This document shows, one piece after another, positions 1 to 8,390 of a stretch of 64,000 nucleotides of DNA. A model generated the notes under the pieces. The model was not told the DNA's origin and did no database searches. It worked only from the letters and a program-made list of their open reading frames with translations. The stretch spans positions 169,467 through 233,466 of the forward strand of contig CAYQDB010000002.1 of assembly GCA_964416195.1 (NCBI GenBank), read 5' to 3'. The number at the start of each line of letters is the position of its first letter. Within the stretch, counting starts at the first letter, position 1. This stretch comes from CAYQDB01 sp964416195. Lineage in GTDB: Bacteria; Zixibacteria; MSB-5A5; GN15; FEB-12. The position numbers and the translations under genes are program-made.

Positions 1-345
1 GCTTTCCATGTGAATCAACAAGACTTGATCAAGGAAAGCCTCCGGGTAACCAAACCTGGAGGAATCGTGCTCTTTTCAAGTTATTCTGACAGGTTCTGGA
101 AGGATAGACTCCATTGGTTTAGACTGCAGTCGGAGGCCGGATTGGTGGGGGAAATTGATTATGAAAAGACTGGTGATGGTGTGATTGTATGCAAAGATGG
201 CTTCACCGCAACGACGATCCGGCCGCAACAGTTCCAGTCATTAACCGAAGTTTTGGATGTTGAGACTCGAATCGTAGAAATAGATGAATCGAGTCTCTTT
301 TGCGAGATTGTTCCCCGTGGAACCGCGGCTCATTCTGGAGAGTAA
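1..345 (+). CDS. SAM-dependent methyltransferase, C-terminal fragment (5' cut by window)
   Basis: The reading frame is open from the first base, so the gene begins before the window and only about 114 C-terminal residues are visible. The stretch SLRVTKPGGIVLFSSYS resembles the post-motif region of class I methyltransferases, where a helix (ESLRVLKPGG) leads into a strand. The SAM-binding glycine motif would lie upstream and is not visible. The substrate cannot be told. A GTG at base 10 could be read as a start, but the frame continues upstream without a stop, so a truncated gene is more likely. Confidence 0.55.
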   Translation, partial: AFHVNQQDLIKESLRVTKPGGIVLFSSYSDRFWKDRLHWFRLQSEAGLVGEIDYEKTGDGVIVCKDGFTATTIRPQQFQSLTEVLDVETRIVEIDESSLFCEIVPRGTAAHSGE

Positions 346-398
346 GAAAGTTACCGTCCGGCGAAGGGGTAGTGAGCGTGTCACCTTCGAGTGATCAC

Positions 399-1808
399 CT
401 ACAAAACTGAAAACGCCTCAATCAGGTTGAGTCCCTTTTTCACAACCTCATAGTCATTGTAATCGGATCGTCCCGTAAGGCTGCCGTCGGCAAGGTAGAA
501 CTCAACGCTCAAGTCGTATGTTCCCGGCTCAATCTCAAAATCGCCGATGTAAATCAGGCCCGGCAAGAACCGGCTTGATCGGAGATCGGCGTTTTCGGTC
601 AGGTCCGTACCGACATCGATGGCCGCCTTCTTCAACCAGCCTGCCAGGCCCCCCGTATCAGCTTTTTTCTTGAGCTTGTGAGTGGCCAGGCCCTTGGCAA
701 TTGCCCGTGCCAGTGATCGGATGTAGATAAGTGACTTCTTCGCGGCAAAAGTTTCTTTGGTTACTTGGCTGACATCCTCGAGAAGCTGTAACTGGCCGAT
801 CGGTTTGCCATTGGCCAGTACACGTATTCTGTTCACAAGCGAGGGGCGTGGCACGATTTTAGGAATGGCAAACTTGAAATAGTAGTCGGCCTTAACCTTT
901 ACGGGCAGGTGGCCGTATTCGGCGCCTTTATTCTGTGGGTCGTCATAGAGTACTTGAACCAGCTCCAGGTCCTTGTCGGTCCTGATTCGCAGGTTCAGAG
1001 CTTCCTTCACGGGCGCCAGTCCCACCAGTGCCACCACGCTCAGGATTGCGCGGTCTTTCGAGTCGTAGTTCACTTCAGGGGGGAGAAAGTTGTAAACGTG
1101 CGGCTGGGAGTAAAAGGCTTGCCCCAGGAGATTGTAGTCGATTCGAGCGTCATCCATCTTACCGTCGGCGGCGTATAGGTGCATGCTCAGGTAGCGGGCG
1201 AAGGCATCATTGTGGAATCGGACCTTGTCAATATCGTAGTCAATCTCAACTCGGCCAGTGTCATCGGGCGAACCACGCTGTAGCTGTTCCGCTGCATCGA
1301 CATACTTCTGCTCAAGAAGCTCCAACTTGAGATTGGCGCGCCGGATTTCAACGAAGGCCTCGTTGAATTGTTCCAGCGCAATATAGTTGAGCGCCTTGAT
1401 CAGATTTGTGTAAAGGATTTCGTAGTCCTCACCGGCATATTCGAGGACGTTGTCGTTGAGTAGGAATGATGCCGCCGCCCGCGATACGCTTTTTGTAAAG
1501 AGCTCTTCGGCGGCCTCCTCAGCAAGGTGCAACTTGGCGTTGCTGGAATCGAAGTTGCCGGCATAATGATTGAGCATGCCGGCATCGATGAAGTAGAGAA
1601 GACGGTCTTTTTGGGTGTACTTATTCCTGTCCTTGGCTGCTTCGAGCATCCGCGCTGCACCCACCGAGTTTCCTGACCGCAACTCGGCGGTGATCGGCTC
1701 ATAGAATTTCTTCTTGGTGGCGACTGAGCTGCAACCAGCCAGGGAAGCAAGGAGGATTGCCGGTAGCGCCGCCCGAATGAACTTACGTATGGCAGAGTTA
1801 TGCGCCAC
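399..1808 (-). CDS. COG3014-like outer-membrane lipoprotein
   Basis: This is a 469-residue protein with a lipoprotein signal peptide. A basic start (IRKFIR) and a hydrophobic core end in the lipobox LAGC, with Cys26 as the likely lipidation site. The body (residues 30-240) is helical and TPR-like, as in the COG3014 family of uncharacterised lipoproteins. The C-terminal third is beta-rich and ends with a segment on fluid-phase or strand character (DFEIEPGTYDLSVEFY). The gene starts six bases after the stop of the LpoB-like gene, so the two form an operon. Co-occurrence of COG3014 and LpoB-type lipoproteins suggests an envelope or peptidoglycan role, but this is inference. The molecular function is unknown. 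Confidence 0.7.
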   Translation of the reverse strand: MAHNSAIRKFIRAALPAILLASLAGCSSVATKKKFYEPITAELRSGNSVGAARMLEAAKDRNKYTQKDRLLYFIDAGMLNHYAGNFDSSNAKLHLAEEAAEELFTKSVSRAAASFLLNDNVLEYAGEDYEILYTNLIKALNYIALEQFNEAFVEIRRANLKLELLEQKYVDAAEQLQRGSPDDTGRVEIDYDIDKVRFHNDAFARYLSMHLYAADGKMDDARIDYNLLGQAFYSQPHVYNFLPPEVNYDSKDRAILSVVALVGLAPVKEALNLRIRTDKDLELVQVLYDDPQNKGAEYGHLPVKVKADYYFKFAIPKIVPRPSLVNRIRVLANGKPIGQLQLLEDVSQVTKETFAAKKSLIYIRSLARAIAKGLATHKLKKKADTGGLAGWLKKAAIDVGTDLTENADLRSSRFLPGLIYIGDFEIEPGTYDLSVEFYLADGSLTGRSDYNDYEVVKKGLNLIEAFSVL

Positions 1809-1814
1809 TGCCAG

Positions 1815-2411
1815 TTACCATTTTCGTTTGCCTTGAGAGATTCCCTTCTTGATCTTCTTGGTTCCGATCCAGACTTTTTCCATCGTTTCCACGTTGACCA
1901 GTTCCAGGTCGGTCTGATAGAAAACGACACGAACGCCTTCTTCCTGGTCGGTGATCGTTTTGACGGCGCCTTGCAGGATGAAGTCAGCGCCCAGTTCCTC
2001 GTGTAGTTGCTTGGCGGTTTCCTTGGAAGCAAACTCCGCCTGCTCCCACCGTTCTTCCCGTAACTCCGAGCGCTGCTCGTGGCTCGCCACAAAGCGCACT
2101 TGGCTGGAGTTGATCAATTCTCTTTCAAAATCCGCAATGAAAGTTTCCATGTTGATGTGCTCACTGGTGAGGTTTCTGATTGTCCCTACGGTCACTACCG
2201 GCTTACCACCCTTGGCCACGACCGCATCCGTCAACCAGACTCGCGACAGGCAATCCGAAATCATCTCCTCAGCAACCAGCCGCGCGTCGGTATCGTTCCA
2301 TTTGCCGCTCAGGTCGGTTACGGACTCCGTGTCCAAACGAGTTACGGTTTTACCTCCACCGCATCCCAGCGGCAGACCGGCTACCAGCAGAAAGACCAGC
2401 AGCTTCTTCAT
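1815..2411 (-). CDS. lpoB: LpoB-like penicillin-binding protein activator lipoprotein
   Basis: The protein has 198 residues. The signal peptide MKKLLVFLLVAGLPLGC carries a lipobox with Cys17. The mature part begins with the RLD.ESVTDLSGKWNDTD segment and contains a central VVTVGTIRNLTSEHINMETF region and a GADFILQGAVKTI segment, both typical of LpoB. In enterobacteria LpoB is an outer-membrane lipoprotein that reaches through the peptidoglycan to stimulate PBP1b. Homologs in other phyla are annotated by domain only. It is the first gene of a two-gene operon with the COG3014-like lipoprotein. Upstream lies a 300-base divergent intergenic region. The family call is good; an activating role on a PBP here is inferred. 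Confidence 0.8.
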   Translation of the reverse strand: MKKLLVFLLVAGLPLGCGGGKTVTRLDTESVTDLSGKWNDTDARLVAEEMISDCLSRVWLTDAVVAKGGKPVVTVGTIRNLTSEHINMETFIADFERELINSSQVRFVASHEQRSELREERWEQAEFASKETAKQLHEELGADFILQGAVKTITDQEEGVRVVFYQTDLELVNVETMEKVWIGTKKIKKGISQGKRKW

Positions 2412-2713
2412 CGTTGCTCCTTTACTCTTTTGTTACTTCAATAACGCTTTCATCGTTTATGTTGGCCGTATGTGCTCGGCACTCAATTAGAAATTATCGG
2501 TACGTTTTAGTATTTTCAACTATTATTTTGTTTTGCCGGGAAGGGAGTATTGCAGGTCAAAAGCCCTGTGCTATGGGACAGGTTTATGGTGGAAGGAAGA
2601 TGAGGAGCAATGAAATAAGAAATCCCTTGCTCATAGGCGAGATGATGCCTTATCTTATAGTGTTCGATATCCAATAGCACGTGGCGGCATATTTACATAG
2701 GGGAAGCAACGAG
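2412..2713. other. Divergent intergenic region, no gene seen
   Basis: This AT-rich region of about 300 bases separates the minus-strand lipoprotein operon from the plus-strand metallo-beta-lactamase gene. It should hold promoters for both directions. I see no conserved RNA or protein signal in it. A GGGGAAG shortly before 2714 can serve as ribosome binding site for the plus-strand gene. Confidence 0.5.
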
Positions 2714-3349
2714 ATGAAGATAACCATTGTATATGATAACGAAGTGTGGAAAGAGGGGCTTGCAGCCGACTGGGGTTTTGCTTGTCTGGTAGAGGCTCAT
2801 GGCAAGAGGATACTTTTTGATACCGGGGCCAAAGGCTCTATTCTCCTCAATAATATGAAACTGCTTGGCATCGATCCGGTTGTGGTTGAAGAGGTTTTCG
2901 TCTCTCATGCGCATTGGGATCATACCGGTGGGCTCCAGGGCTTCCTTGAGAAAAACCCTGTAACAGTCTATGTACCATCATCTTATCGAGGGACACGGGG
3001 GGCCAGGGAGGTTATCGAGGTAAAAGAAGCTATTAAAATCCATGACTACATCTTTTCAACGGGAGAACTTAAAGATATTGAGCAATCCCTCGTCGTCGAA
3101 ACAGAAAAGGGATTGGTTGTAATTGCAGGCTGTTCTCACCCCGGAGTTGAGAATATCCTCAGTGCTGCCTCTCGGTTAGGAAAACCCAGTGCGATTATCG
3201 GAGGGTTACATGGATTTAAGGAATTCGAGTTGCTTAAAGATCTGGATTTAGTCTGTCCCACTCACTGCACCCAGTTCAAGTCGGAGATAGAGTCGCTCTA
3301 TCCTGAGAAATGTGTCAGCGGGGGGGCGGGTAGAGTGATAGAAATATGA
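2714..3349 (+). CDS. Metallo-beta-lactamase-fold hydrolase (COG1237-like)
   Basis: This is a 211-residue metallo-beta-lactamase-fold protein. The metal-binding motif reads SHAHWDHTGG (HxHxDH), preceded by the early strand ILFDTG. A later His lies in AGCSHPGVENI and a third in IGGLHGF. These positions match the COG1237 group, annotated by similarity as 7,8-dihydropterin-6-yl-methyl-aminobenzene-phosphate synthase-like. That annotation is weak evidence of the real reaction. The start at 2714 is preferred over a longer frame because GGGGAAG lies just upstream. The protein is probably cytosolic, as no signal peptide is visible. The substrate is unknown. Confidence 0.8.
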   Translation: MKITIVYDNEVWKEGLAADWGFACLVEAHGKRILFDTGAKGSILLNNMKLLGIDPVVVEEVFVSHAHWDHTGGLQGFLEKNPVTVYVPSSYRGTRGAREVIEVKEAIKIHDYIFSTGELKDIEQSLVVETEKGLVVIAGCSHPGVENILSAASRLGKPSAIIGGLHGFKEFELLKDLDLVCPTHCTQFKSEIESLYPEKCVSGGAGRVIEI

Positions 3350-3392
3350 AACGATGGCGCATCTTAGCAGTGCGGTCCAACGCCCACCTTAT

Positions 3393-3559
3393 CCTTAGGT
3401 CCTGTTGAAAAACATAGAAAGCGTCATAGCGAGGAGTCCGGCGGCTGCCGGACGACGTGGCTATCTCATTGTCATTCAATAGTTGAGATTGCCACGTCCT
3501 CCTGCGGCGGACTCGCAATGATGAGAACGGGACTTTTTCAACAGGCCCCTTACCTAAGG
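3393..3559. repeat. Long palindromic MITE-like element
   Basis: The outer arms CCTTAGGT and ACCTAAGG enclose second arms CCTGTTGAAAAA and TTTTTCAACAGG. Inside these lies a near-perfect inverted repeat of about 45 bases per arm, containing GAGTCCG and GACGTGGC with a loop around 3465-3482. The core resembles the widespread TCATTGCGAG...GCAATCTC palindromes scattered in many bacterial genomes. It encodes no protein. It may be a non-autonomous mobile element or act as a bidirectional terminator between the plus-strand and minus-strand genes on either side. One copy is seen in this window. Confidence 0.75.
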
Positions 3560-3806
3560 AAGGCGCTTTTTTGATGTCTCGGTAGGGTCTTTACTCGTGA
3601 GTCCTCGGTCTCTCACCTCTTGTCATACGACATTGTGGCATGGTTTGTTGCCAACTCATGCTTGTCTGACCTCAACCTGAAATACTTGGTGCGAAGCTTC
3701 TCATATCGGTACAGAAGCCCTTGTACTTTAAGTATATGGCCACCCCTGACAAGCAAGGGTGGCCAAATCTACTGGATAGAATCTCAGATTCCTATCCTAC
3801 TTGTCA

Positions 3807-6800
3807 TCAGCACGGCGGTGGAGGTGGGCCACTCAGGAACATGTAGAAGACAAGATAAGTCACATCGGCAACATCAATGGGTACACCGGGAGTAGTCTCT
3901 ATAGCATCAACGTTGCCTTCTTCTTCGCAAGGTGGAGGTGGGCCGCTCATAAACAAGTAGTTAACTAAGTAGGTCAAGTCGGCTACGTCGATCGGCGTTC
4001 CGGGAATAGTTTCCATATGGTCAACGTTGCCGCGCACGACGCAGCAGCTCCAGGGAATCCAGGGACAGTAGTCGACATTATCACTGACGCCATTTCCAAG
4101 GCCTTCGGCAGGGAAGAATTCCGCCACGGTGTTCTTCATACTACTTACAGAATAGCATTGGCCAATGGAAGCTTCGTCAATGCCGTCAGGGTCTTCCGGC
4201 CCATCGGAGGCGCCCCAGTTGTTGTTTTCAAAATCCTGAGCGGAAGCAGAATTGGTCCAAACGCCAAAGTCATTTCCGCTAATCGTATTACTATCCGCAA
4301 CGACCGTGACATCCCCAATAGAATCCTTAGCAACTACCCCAATCCCCCAGTCTTGAATGGTGGACTTGGTGACGGTAACATTGATATCATCGCCAATGGC
4401 CCATACACCTATTCCGTAGCTGAGTTCCTGATGAGCGCCGGTCAGACTCAAGTTGCTCAGAGCGACGGTAGTGGCCGCGCCCGATTGTCCTCGTTTGTAC
4501 TGCCATTCCTCGGACAAGGGGGAAGCAGCGGCAATAGATAGCCCGCTTCCAGACGCCTTGGTTTCACCATACTCACGGACGCTGATACCCTCCTCCTTAT
4601 TGTTTGCGTCCGAAGCAAGAATAGTGGCTCCTTCAACTGAGCCATTCGTCTCATGGAATACAATACCGGACTGTGAGTTGGTCACGGAGCAGGAACCATT
4701 AACGTTCACAGGGGCTGCTTGGTAAAAGAGCATGGCACTGGCACCCCAAGTTGTATCATTGTAGGCAATATCGGATACCGAGCAATCGGTGACTGTACCG
4801 CCAGCGCCAAAGCCTATTTGAATACCGTTCTGGGCCGTTACGTTGGTCAATCCGTGTCCGATTACCGTGCAATTTGAGAAATTGGCTGTCAAGCCGTCGC
4901 CTGAAAGAGCGGTGGCGTTTTTCTGAAAATCGTCAATGGCGACACCTGAAAGGTCAATCGTATACGGTCCGCCCGTGTTGTTGTAAGCATAGATACCGAC
5001 GCCATGCTGGGTCCCGCTGAATGGTGTATCGCGCACACCGGTCAAACGGACATTTGTAACAGAACCGCCTGCATTCCAGAAACCGATGCCGTTAAAACGG
5101 TAATTGGCGTTACCGCGACCCAGGCCGTCGATCGTGAAATCCTCAATTGTTACATTTGCATCATGGATATATACAATCGGGTAGTTGTTGGCACTGGTAG
5201 TGAAGTATTCAGTCAGTGTAATCGGAGATTGTATTACCGTCGTCTCCTTGCCAGCGCCGGCAAGAGTTAAATCCTCGCTAACCACGACCTGCTCTTCATA
5301 GGTCCCAGCCATCACATTGACCGTGCTGCCGGTGACCAGATCGACACCTTCCTGAATGCGAGTAGTCGTACCAAACTGCGGGCTGTCATCATCCACATCC
5401 AATACCGAGAAGTCGCCCTGGAAACCGGGTCCAGGATCTGTGTCAGTTCCGCTGTCCAGCCACGGAGTGTAGTCAACGTAGGTGCTAACTTCACCAGCTA
5501 CCCCGGTCGCGGTATTGTCGCCCCACCAGTTGCCGGAGGCATCGAGGGTTGCTGCAGCATCTAGGTTGTTTACTCCGTAGGCGACACTGCTATAAATGCT
5601 GTTGTAATTGATGTGGTGGCTAGCTGCATCAGCCATAATCCGGACACCATCCCGGGCACTGCCATATATTTCGTTATGCTCTATGGTCGTACCGTGTGCC
5701 TCACCTCCGGCTCTGATGCCATCGTGGCCAACATTCTTGATTTCGTTGTACTCTACGGTGTTGATCCCCGTTCCTGAGGCGTAATTGATAAGGATCCCTG
5801 CGCCACCTGAGCTTTCTATCAGGTTATGCGCAATTAGGCTATTAGTGATGTCGGCGGAAAATGAGGCCAGGCCAAGGAACATTCCACAACCACCACCGGG
5901 ACCTATGTTAAGAATCCAGTTATAGGACGCCGTAAAATTGTCGCACTCGCAGGCAAAGATGCCAGGTGCATTCGTTGTCACAGGCGAAGCGGAAGGTGTT
6001 ACGATGTTGTTCTTAATGATCACATTGTCTGACCTGACATTGACAATATCGTCGCCGGCTTTAAGCGTGAAACCATCAACTATAACGCCGTCAGCCCCGT
6101 CCAAAATATCGATGGCAAATTTCTCGAGGTCGTTCGGTCCCTCAATTACGGACTCCGCCATACGAGAATCAGTACCAGGGGTTCCGGCATTGGCACCTCT
6201 CAGCATTATCCCGTCCCTGGTATTGTCGAATTCCACTTCCTCGTAATACGTCCCCGCCGCCACGTACACGGTGCCGCCAACAGCCACAGCGTCGATTCCA
6301 TCTTGAATCTCGGCGAATGCGTTGAAGCCAAAATACTTACCTGGCTCCACCTCAGTGCCGGGAGTGGTTCCAACCCAGGCACTGTCAACCCATACTTCGC
6401 TGTAAGATGCCGGATATCCGGTTACAGTCAGGTTCGACCAATAAAAGGTATGTGCAGGATTGTTGGGGTTGTTCCCACTTATCACCCCAACCAACACATG
6501 GGCGTTCGATAGATCCTCACCGGTAAAGTCCAACGAATCAGGATCAAAGACGCTCCACATATCACCTTCAATCAGCACACCGTGTATCCAGAGTTTGGCC
6601 CATCCCGTTGTTGCTCCGGTACTATGAATCTGCAGTTCGAAGGTTAATGTGTCGTCTCCATCACCACCAGCAATTGTCCTCGGCTCGGTGTACAGCTTGG
6701 GCATAGGTTGCGTTCCCGGCTCCTCTTGCATATGTAGTATTTCTCGAATCTCGGTAAGTGAGTCATCTCCGCCACCCAGCCATTCAACCGTGACAAACCA

Positions 6801-7115
6801 TACCCCATCAGAGGAGTTAAATACAGGGTCCTTGCTTAAACCAATCTGTCCCCATAATCCGAAGAAGTCATCCGGATCGCCCAGGTTCGGATCCCAGGTG
6901 TTTACATGCGCTTGAATTCCTCCAAGGTCGATGATTCCCTGAAGAATGACATCCCCCTTGGTAATATCCCATTTGTAAGGATAAGCTTGCATGGCGCTTC
7001 GGTAGGCACCTGTTGCAGTAGTTAATGAATCGTCTGATAAAGTGAGGGTTGTCTGTCCCCATAGTGTCCCCGCAGCCAAAATCATAATGGCTGCTATTAG
7101 TATTAACTTTTTCAT
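3807..7115 (-). CDS. Secreted right-handed beta-helix protein with C-terminal dockerin-like pair
   Basis: The protein has 1102 residues. The signal peptide is MKKLILIAAIMILAAGTLWG. Residues about 25-250 form a beta-sandwich-like region. Two parallel beta-helix blocks follow (about 270-560 and 580-1000), each introduced by a motif of the IQ.G.D.V..G..V.V..GTY.E type. These repeats are seen in pectate-lyase-like and NosD/CASH proteins that bind or cleave polysaccharides. The C-terminus carries two EF-hand-like dockerin repeats, each containing PIDVAD(L/V)TYLV and closing with GPPPP. It is likely exported and attached or sorted through that tail. The pair is nearly identical to the one in the 14201-16582 protein. 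Enzymatic activity is not evident. Confidence 0.8.
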   Translation of the reverse strand: MKKLILIAAIMILAAGTLWGQTTLTLSDDSLTTATGAYRSAMQAYPYKWDITKGDVILQGIIDLGGIQAHVNTWDPNLGDPDDFFGLWGQIGLSKDPVFNSSDGVWFVTVEWLGGGDDSLTEIREILHMQEEPGTQPMPKLYTEPRTIAGGDGDDTLTFELQIHSTGATTGWAKLWIHGVLIEGDMWSVFDPDSLDFTGEDLSNAHVLVGVISGNNPNNPAHTFYWSNLTVTGYPASYSEVWVDSAWVGTTPGTEVEPGKYFGFNAFAEIQDGIDAVAVGGTVYVAAGTYYEEVEFDNTRDGIMLRGANAGTPGTDSRMAESVIEGPNDLEKFAIDILDGADGVIVDGFTLKAGDDIVNVRSDNVIIKNNIVTPSASPVTTNAPGIFACECDNFTASYNWILNIGPGGGCGMFLGLASFSADITNSLIAHNLIESSGGAGILINYASGTGINTVEYNEIKNVGHDGIRAGGEAHGTTIEHNEIYGSARDGVRIMADAASHHINYNSIYSSVAYGVNNLDAAATLDASGNWWGDNTATGVAGEVSTYVDYTPWLDSGTDTDPGPGFQGDFSVLDVDDDSPQFGTTTRIQEGVDLVTGSTVNVMAGTYEEQVVVSEDLTLAGAGKETTVIQSPITLTEYFTTSANNYPIVYIHDANVTIEDFTIDGLGRGNANYRFNGIGFWNAGGSVTNVRLTGVRDTPFSGTQHGVGIYAYNNTGGPYTIDLSGVAIDDFQKNATALSGDGLTANFSNCTVIGHGLTNVTAQNGIQIGFGAGGTVTDCSVSDIAYNDTTWGASAMLFYQAAPVNVNGSCSVTNSQSGIVFHETNGSVEGATILASDANNKEEGISVREYGETKASGSGLSIAAASPLSEEWQYKRGQSGAATTVALSNLSLTGAHQELSYGIGVWAIGDDINVTVTKSTIQDWGIGVVAKDSIGDVTVVADSNTISGNDFGVWTNSASAQDFENNNWGASDGPEDPDGIDEASIGQCYSVSSMKNTVAEFFPAEGLGNGVSDNVDYCPWIPWSCCVVRGNVDHMETIPGTPIDVADLTYLVNYLFMSGPPPPCEEEGNVDAIETTPGVPIDVADVTYLVFYMFLSGPPPPPC

Positions 7116-7631
7116 TTCCTCTTTCCCCTGATAATTGTGTTAACGATTTATCAGTACCCTGCCAAGCAACAGATCAGATGCCCTGATTCAGCATGCTTAG
7201 TTAAGAAGTACAGTGATTGGTACCATATAGCAACGTTATAATCCTCCTATCACCTCCCCCTCTTTGGTCCCTTGGCAAAACGATTTTACTGAGAACGTAT
7301 TGCAATTAGTAGCTGCTGTTATGTACAAAGCCTGAAAGGAATTTGCCGTGGCGCTGCTGTCAAAGCGCATAACACGATGGCAACCGTCACTTGCTACGGT
7401 TGCATGCCGCAGCAAACGAAATTGAAAGGACATCAACACCTCTACCCCTGAATTGACCCAAAACACTGATTAGTACGTGTGACCTGGTTGGCCTCCAAAC
7501 ACCCTACGTGCTGTTTTACTCCTGATCGCTAGGTTGAAAAGACCCTGCGAACTTCCCACGCTTTATATAAGAATATGCTACACATTTCATAGTCTGTCAA
7601 GTCCTTTTGCCCTGTCTTAGAGTACTTCCTG
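7116..7631. other. Intergenic region without recognisable gene
   Basis: About 500 bases lie upstream of the minus-strand beta-helix gene and downstream of the transposase remnant. A short minus-strand frame (7236-7466) has no recognisable motif and no good ribosome binding site, so I do not call it. The part next to 7115 should contain the promoter of the beta-helix gene. Confidence 0.4.
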
Positions 7632-7868
7632 TCAAGCGGTATGTGTAAATTCGTAATGTGGCATACCCGGTTGCTGGTTTAGGACATAAGCGATTATGCC
7701 ATAGATTATTCTCTCAACGCTTTTGTTGTTATTGAACGCTCTCATGGGGATGATCCGTCGGCGAATCTCCTCCAGATAGCATTCGATAGGATGGTGCTTT
7801 ACCCGAGGATACAACCCCTGGATCGCCTTAACCAGACCAGAGGCGCCATCCGAAATGATCACTTCCAG
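7632..7868 (-). pseudogene. IS256/mutator-family transposase remnant, internally deleted
   Basis: About 78 residues are open between stops. The first part (VIISDGASGLVKAIQGLYP) matches the second catalytic-Asp region of mutator-type DDE transposases, where SDG..GL..A....P is conserved. It then jumps to EEIRRRIIPMRAFNNNKSVERIIYGI, which corresponds to the C-terminal block with the catalytic Glu region (RR..RPM..F.N..S..R.IY). The roughly 100 residues normally between these blocks are missing, as is the N-terminus. This is therefore a decayed copy and not an active transposase. Confidence 0.65.
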
Positions 7869-7953
7869 TTAGTTCCCACCAAGCCAACGATTCGCTAAGT
7901 TCTTCTCCGAGAAATCCATTTCCGGTCTCGGCCCGGCCCTGAGGGCTCGCATC

Positions 7954-7995
7954 GGGCATATCCTCCTTTTGTAAATCCCTTAAGTGGATATGCCC
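7954..7995. repeat. Ten-base perfect inverted repeat near the transposase remnant
   Basis: GGGCATATCC at 7954-7963 is the exact reverse complement of GGATATGCCC at 7986-7995, with a 22-base loop. It lies just upstream of the decayed IS256-like frame and could be an insertion-sequence end or a hairpin. No T-run follows, so a terminator is less likely. Confidence 0.5.
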
Positions 7996-8045
7996 TAATT
8001 CTTTTCAAAATATCAGAAATTTACACAATAGAAATTAGGCAAGAA

Positions 8046-8390
8046 AGTAGAACTCAATTATCAACTCTTACATATAAGACGAAGGCTCAAGAAGAAAAGT
8101 ATCACTTTTTAACCCTATTTTCTCTCAGCTCTCTATTAAGCAAACACAGCCTCCGCTACGAGCCCCTCCGACTTCCTGACAGATCTATTACTCGGGTTGA
8201 GAAACATTTTTCTTTTATTGAAAAACTGCATGATTTATAGTATATTAAAAATAGTCAATGTTACTACCATCAGGCTTCAGTAGAGGCTCTATGAAAAAGG
8301 TTCTCTTTATCGCGGCATTGGTGCTCCTGGCGCCATCTATCTATGCAACTATCATCAATGTTCCAATGGATCAGCCGACCATTCAGGCCG
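8046..8390 (+). repeat. Copy 1 of a duplicated promoter plus signal-peptide block
   Basis: This segment contains the upstream region, promoter, leader and the first about 33 codons of the 8291-10678 gene. It is highly similar to 16771-17109. Shared stretches include CTTACATATAAGACGAAG, a run of CCGCTACGAGCCCCTCCGAC, and the start ATGAAAAAGGTTCTCTTTAT. Similarity ends shortly after codon 33, at CCATTCAG. Confidence 0.9.
8218..8246 (+). promoter_or_regulatory. Sigma-70-type promoter of the 806-aa beta-helix gene
   Basis: TTGAAA at 8218-8223 and TATATT at 8241-8246 are separated by exactly 17 bases and lie about 45 bases before the start codon at 8291. The duplicated copy keeps the -10 TATATT at 16960-16965, with a weaker -35 (TTCACA) at 18-base spacing. 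Conservation of the -10 supports the call. Confidence 0.65.

Noticed and set aside
7236..7466. 76-residue minus-strand frame between the beta-helix gene and the transposase remnant
   Set aside because: No recognisable motif, no ribosome binding site and low-complexity style; treated as chance frame.
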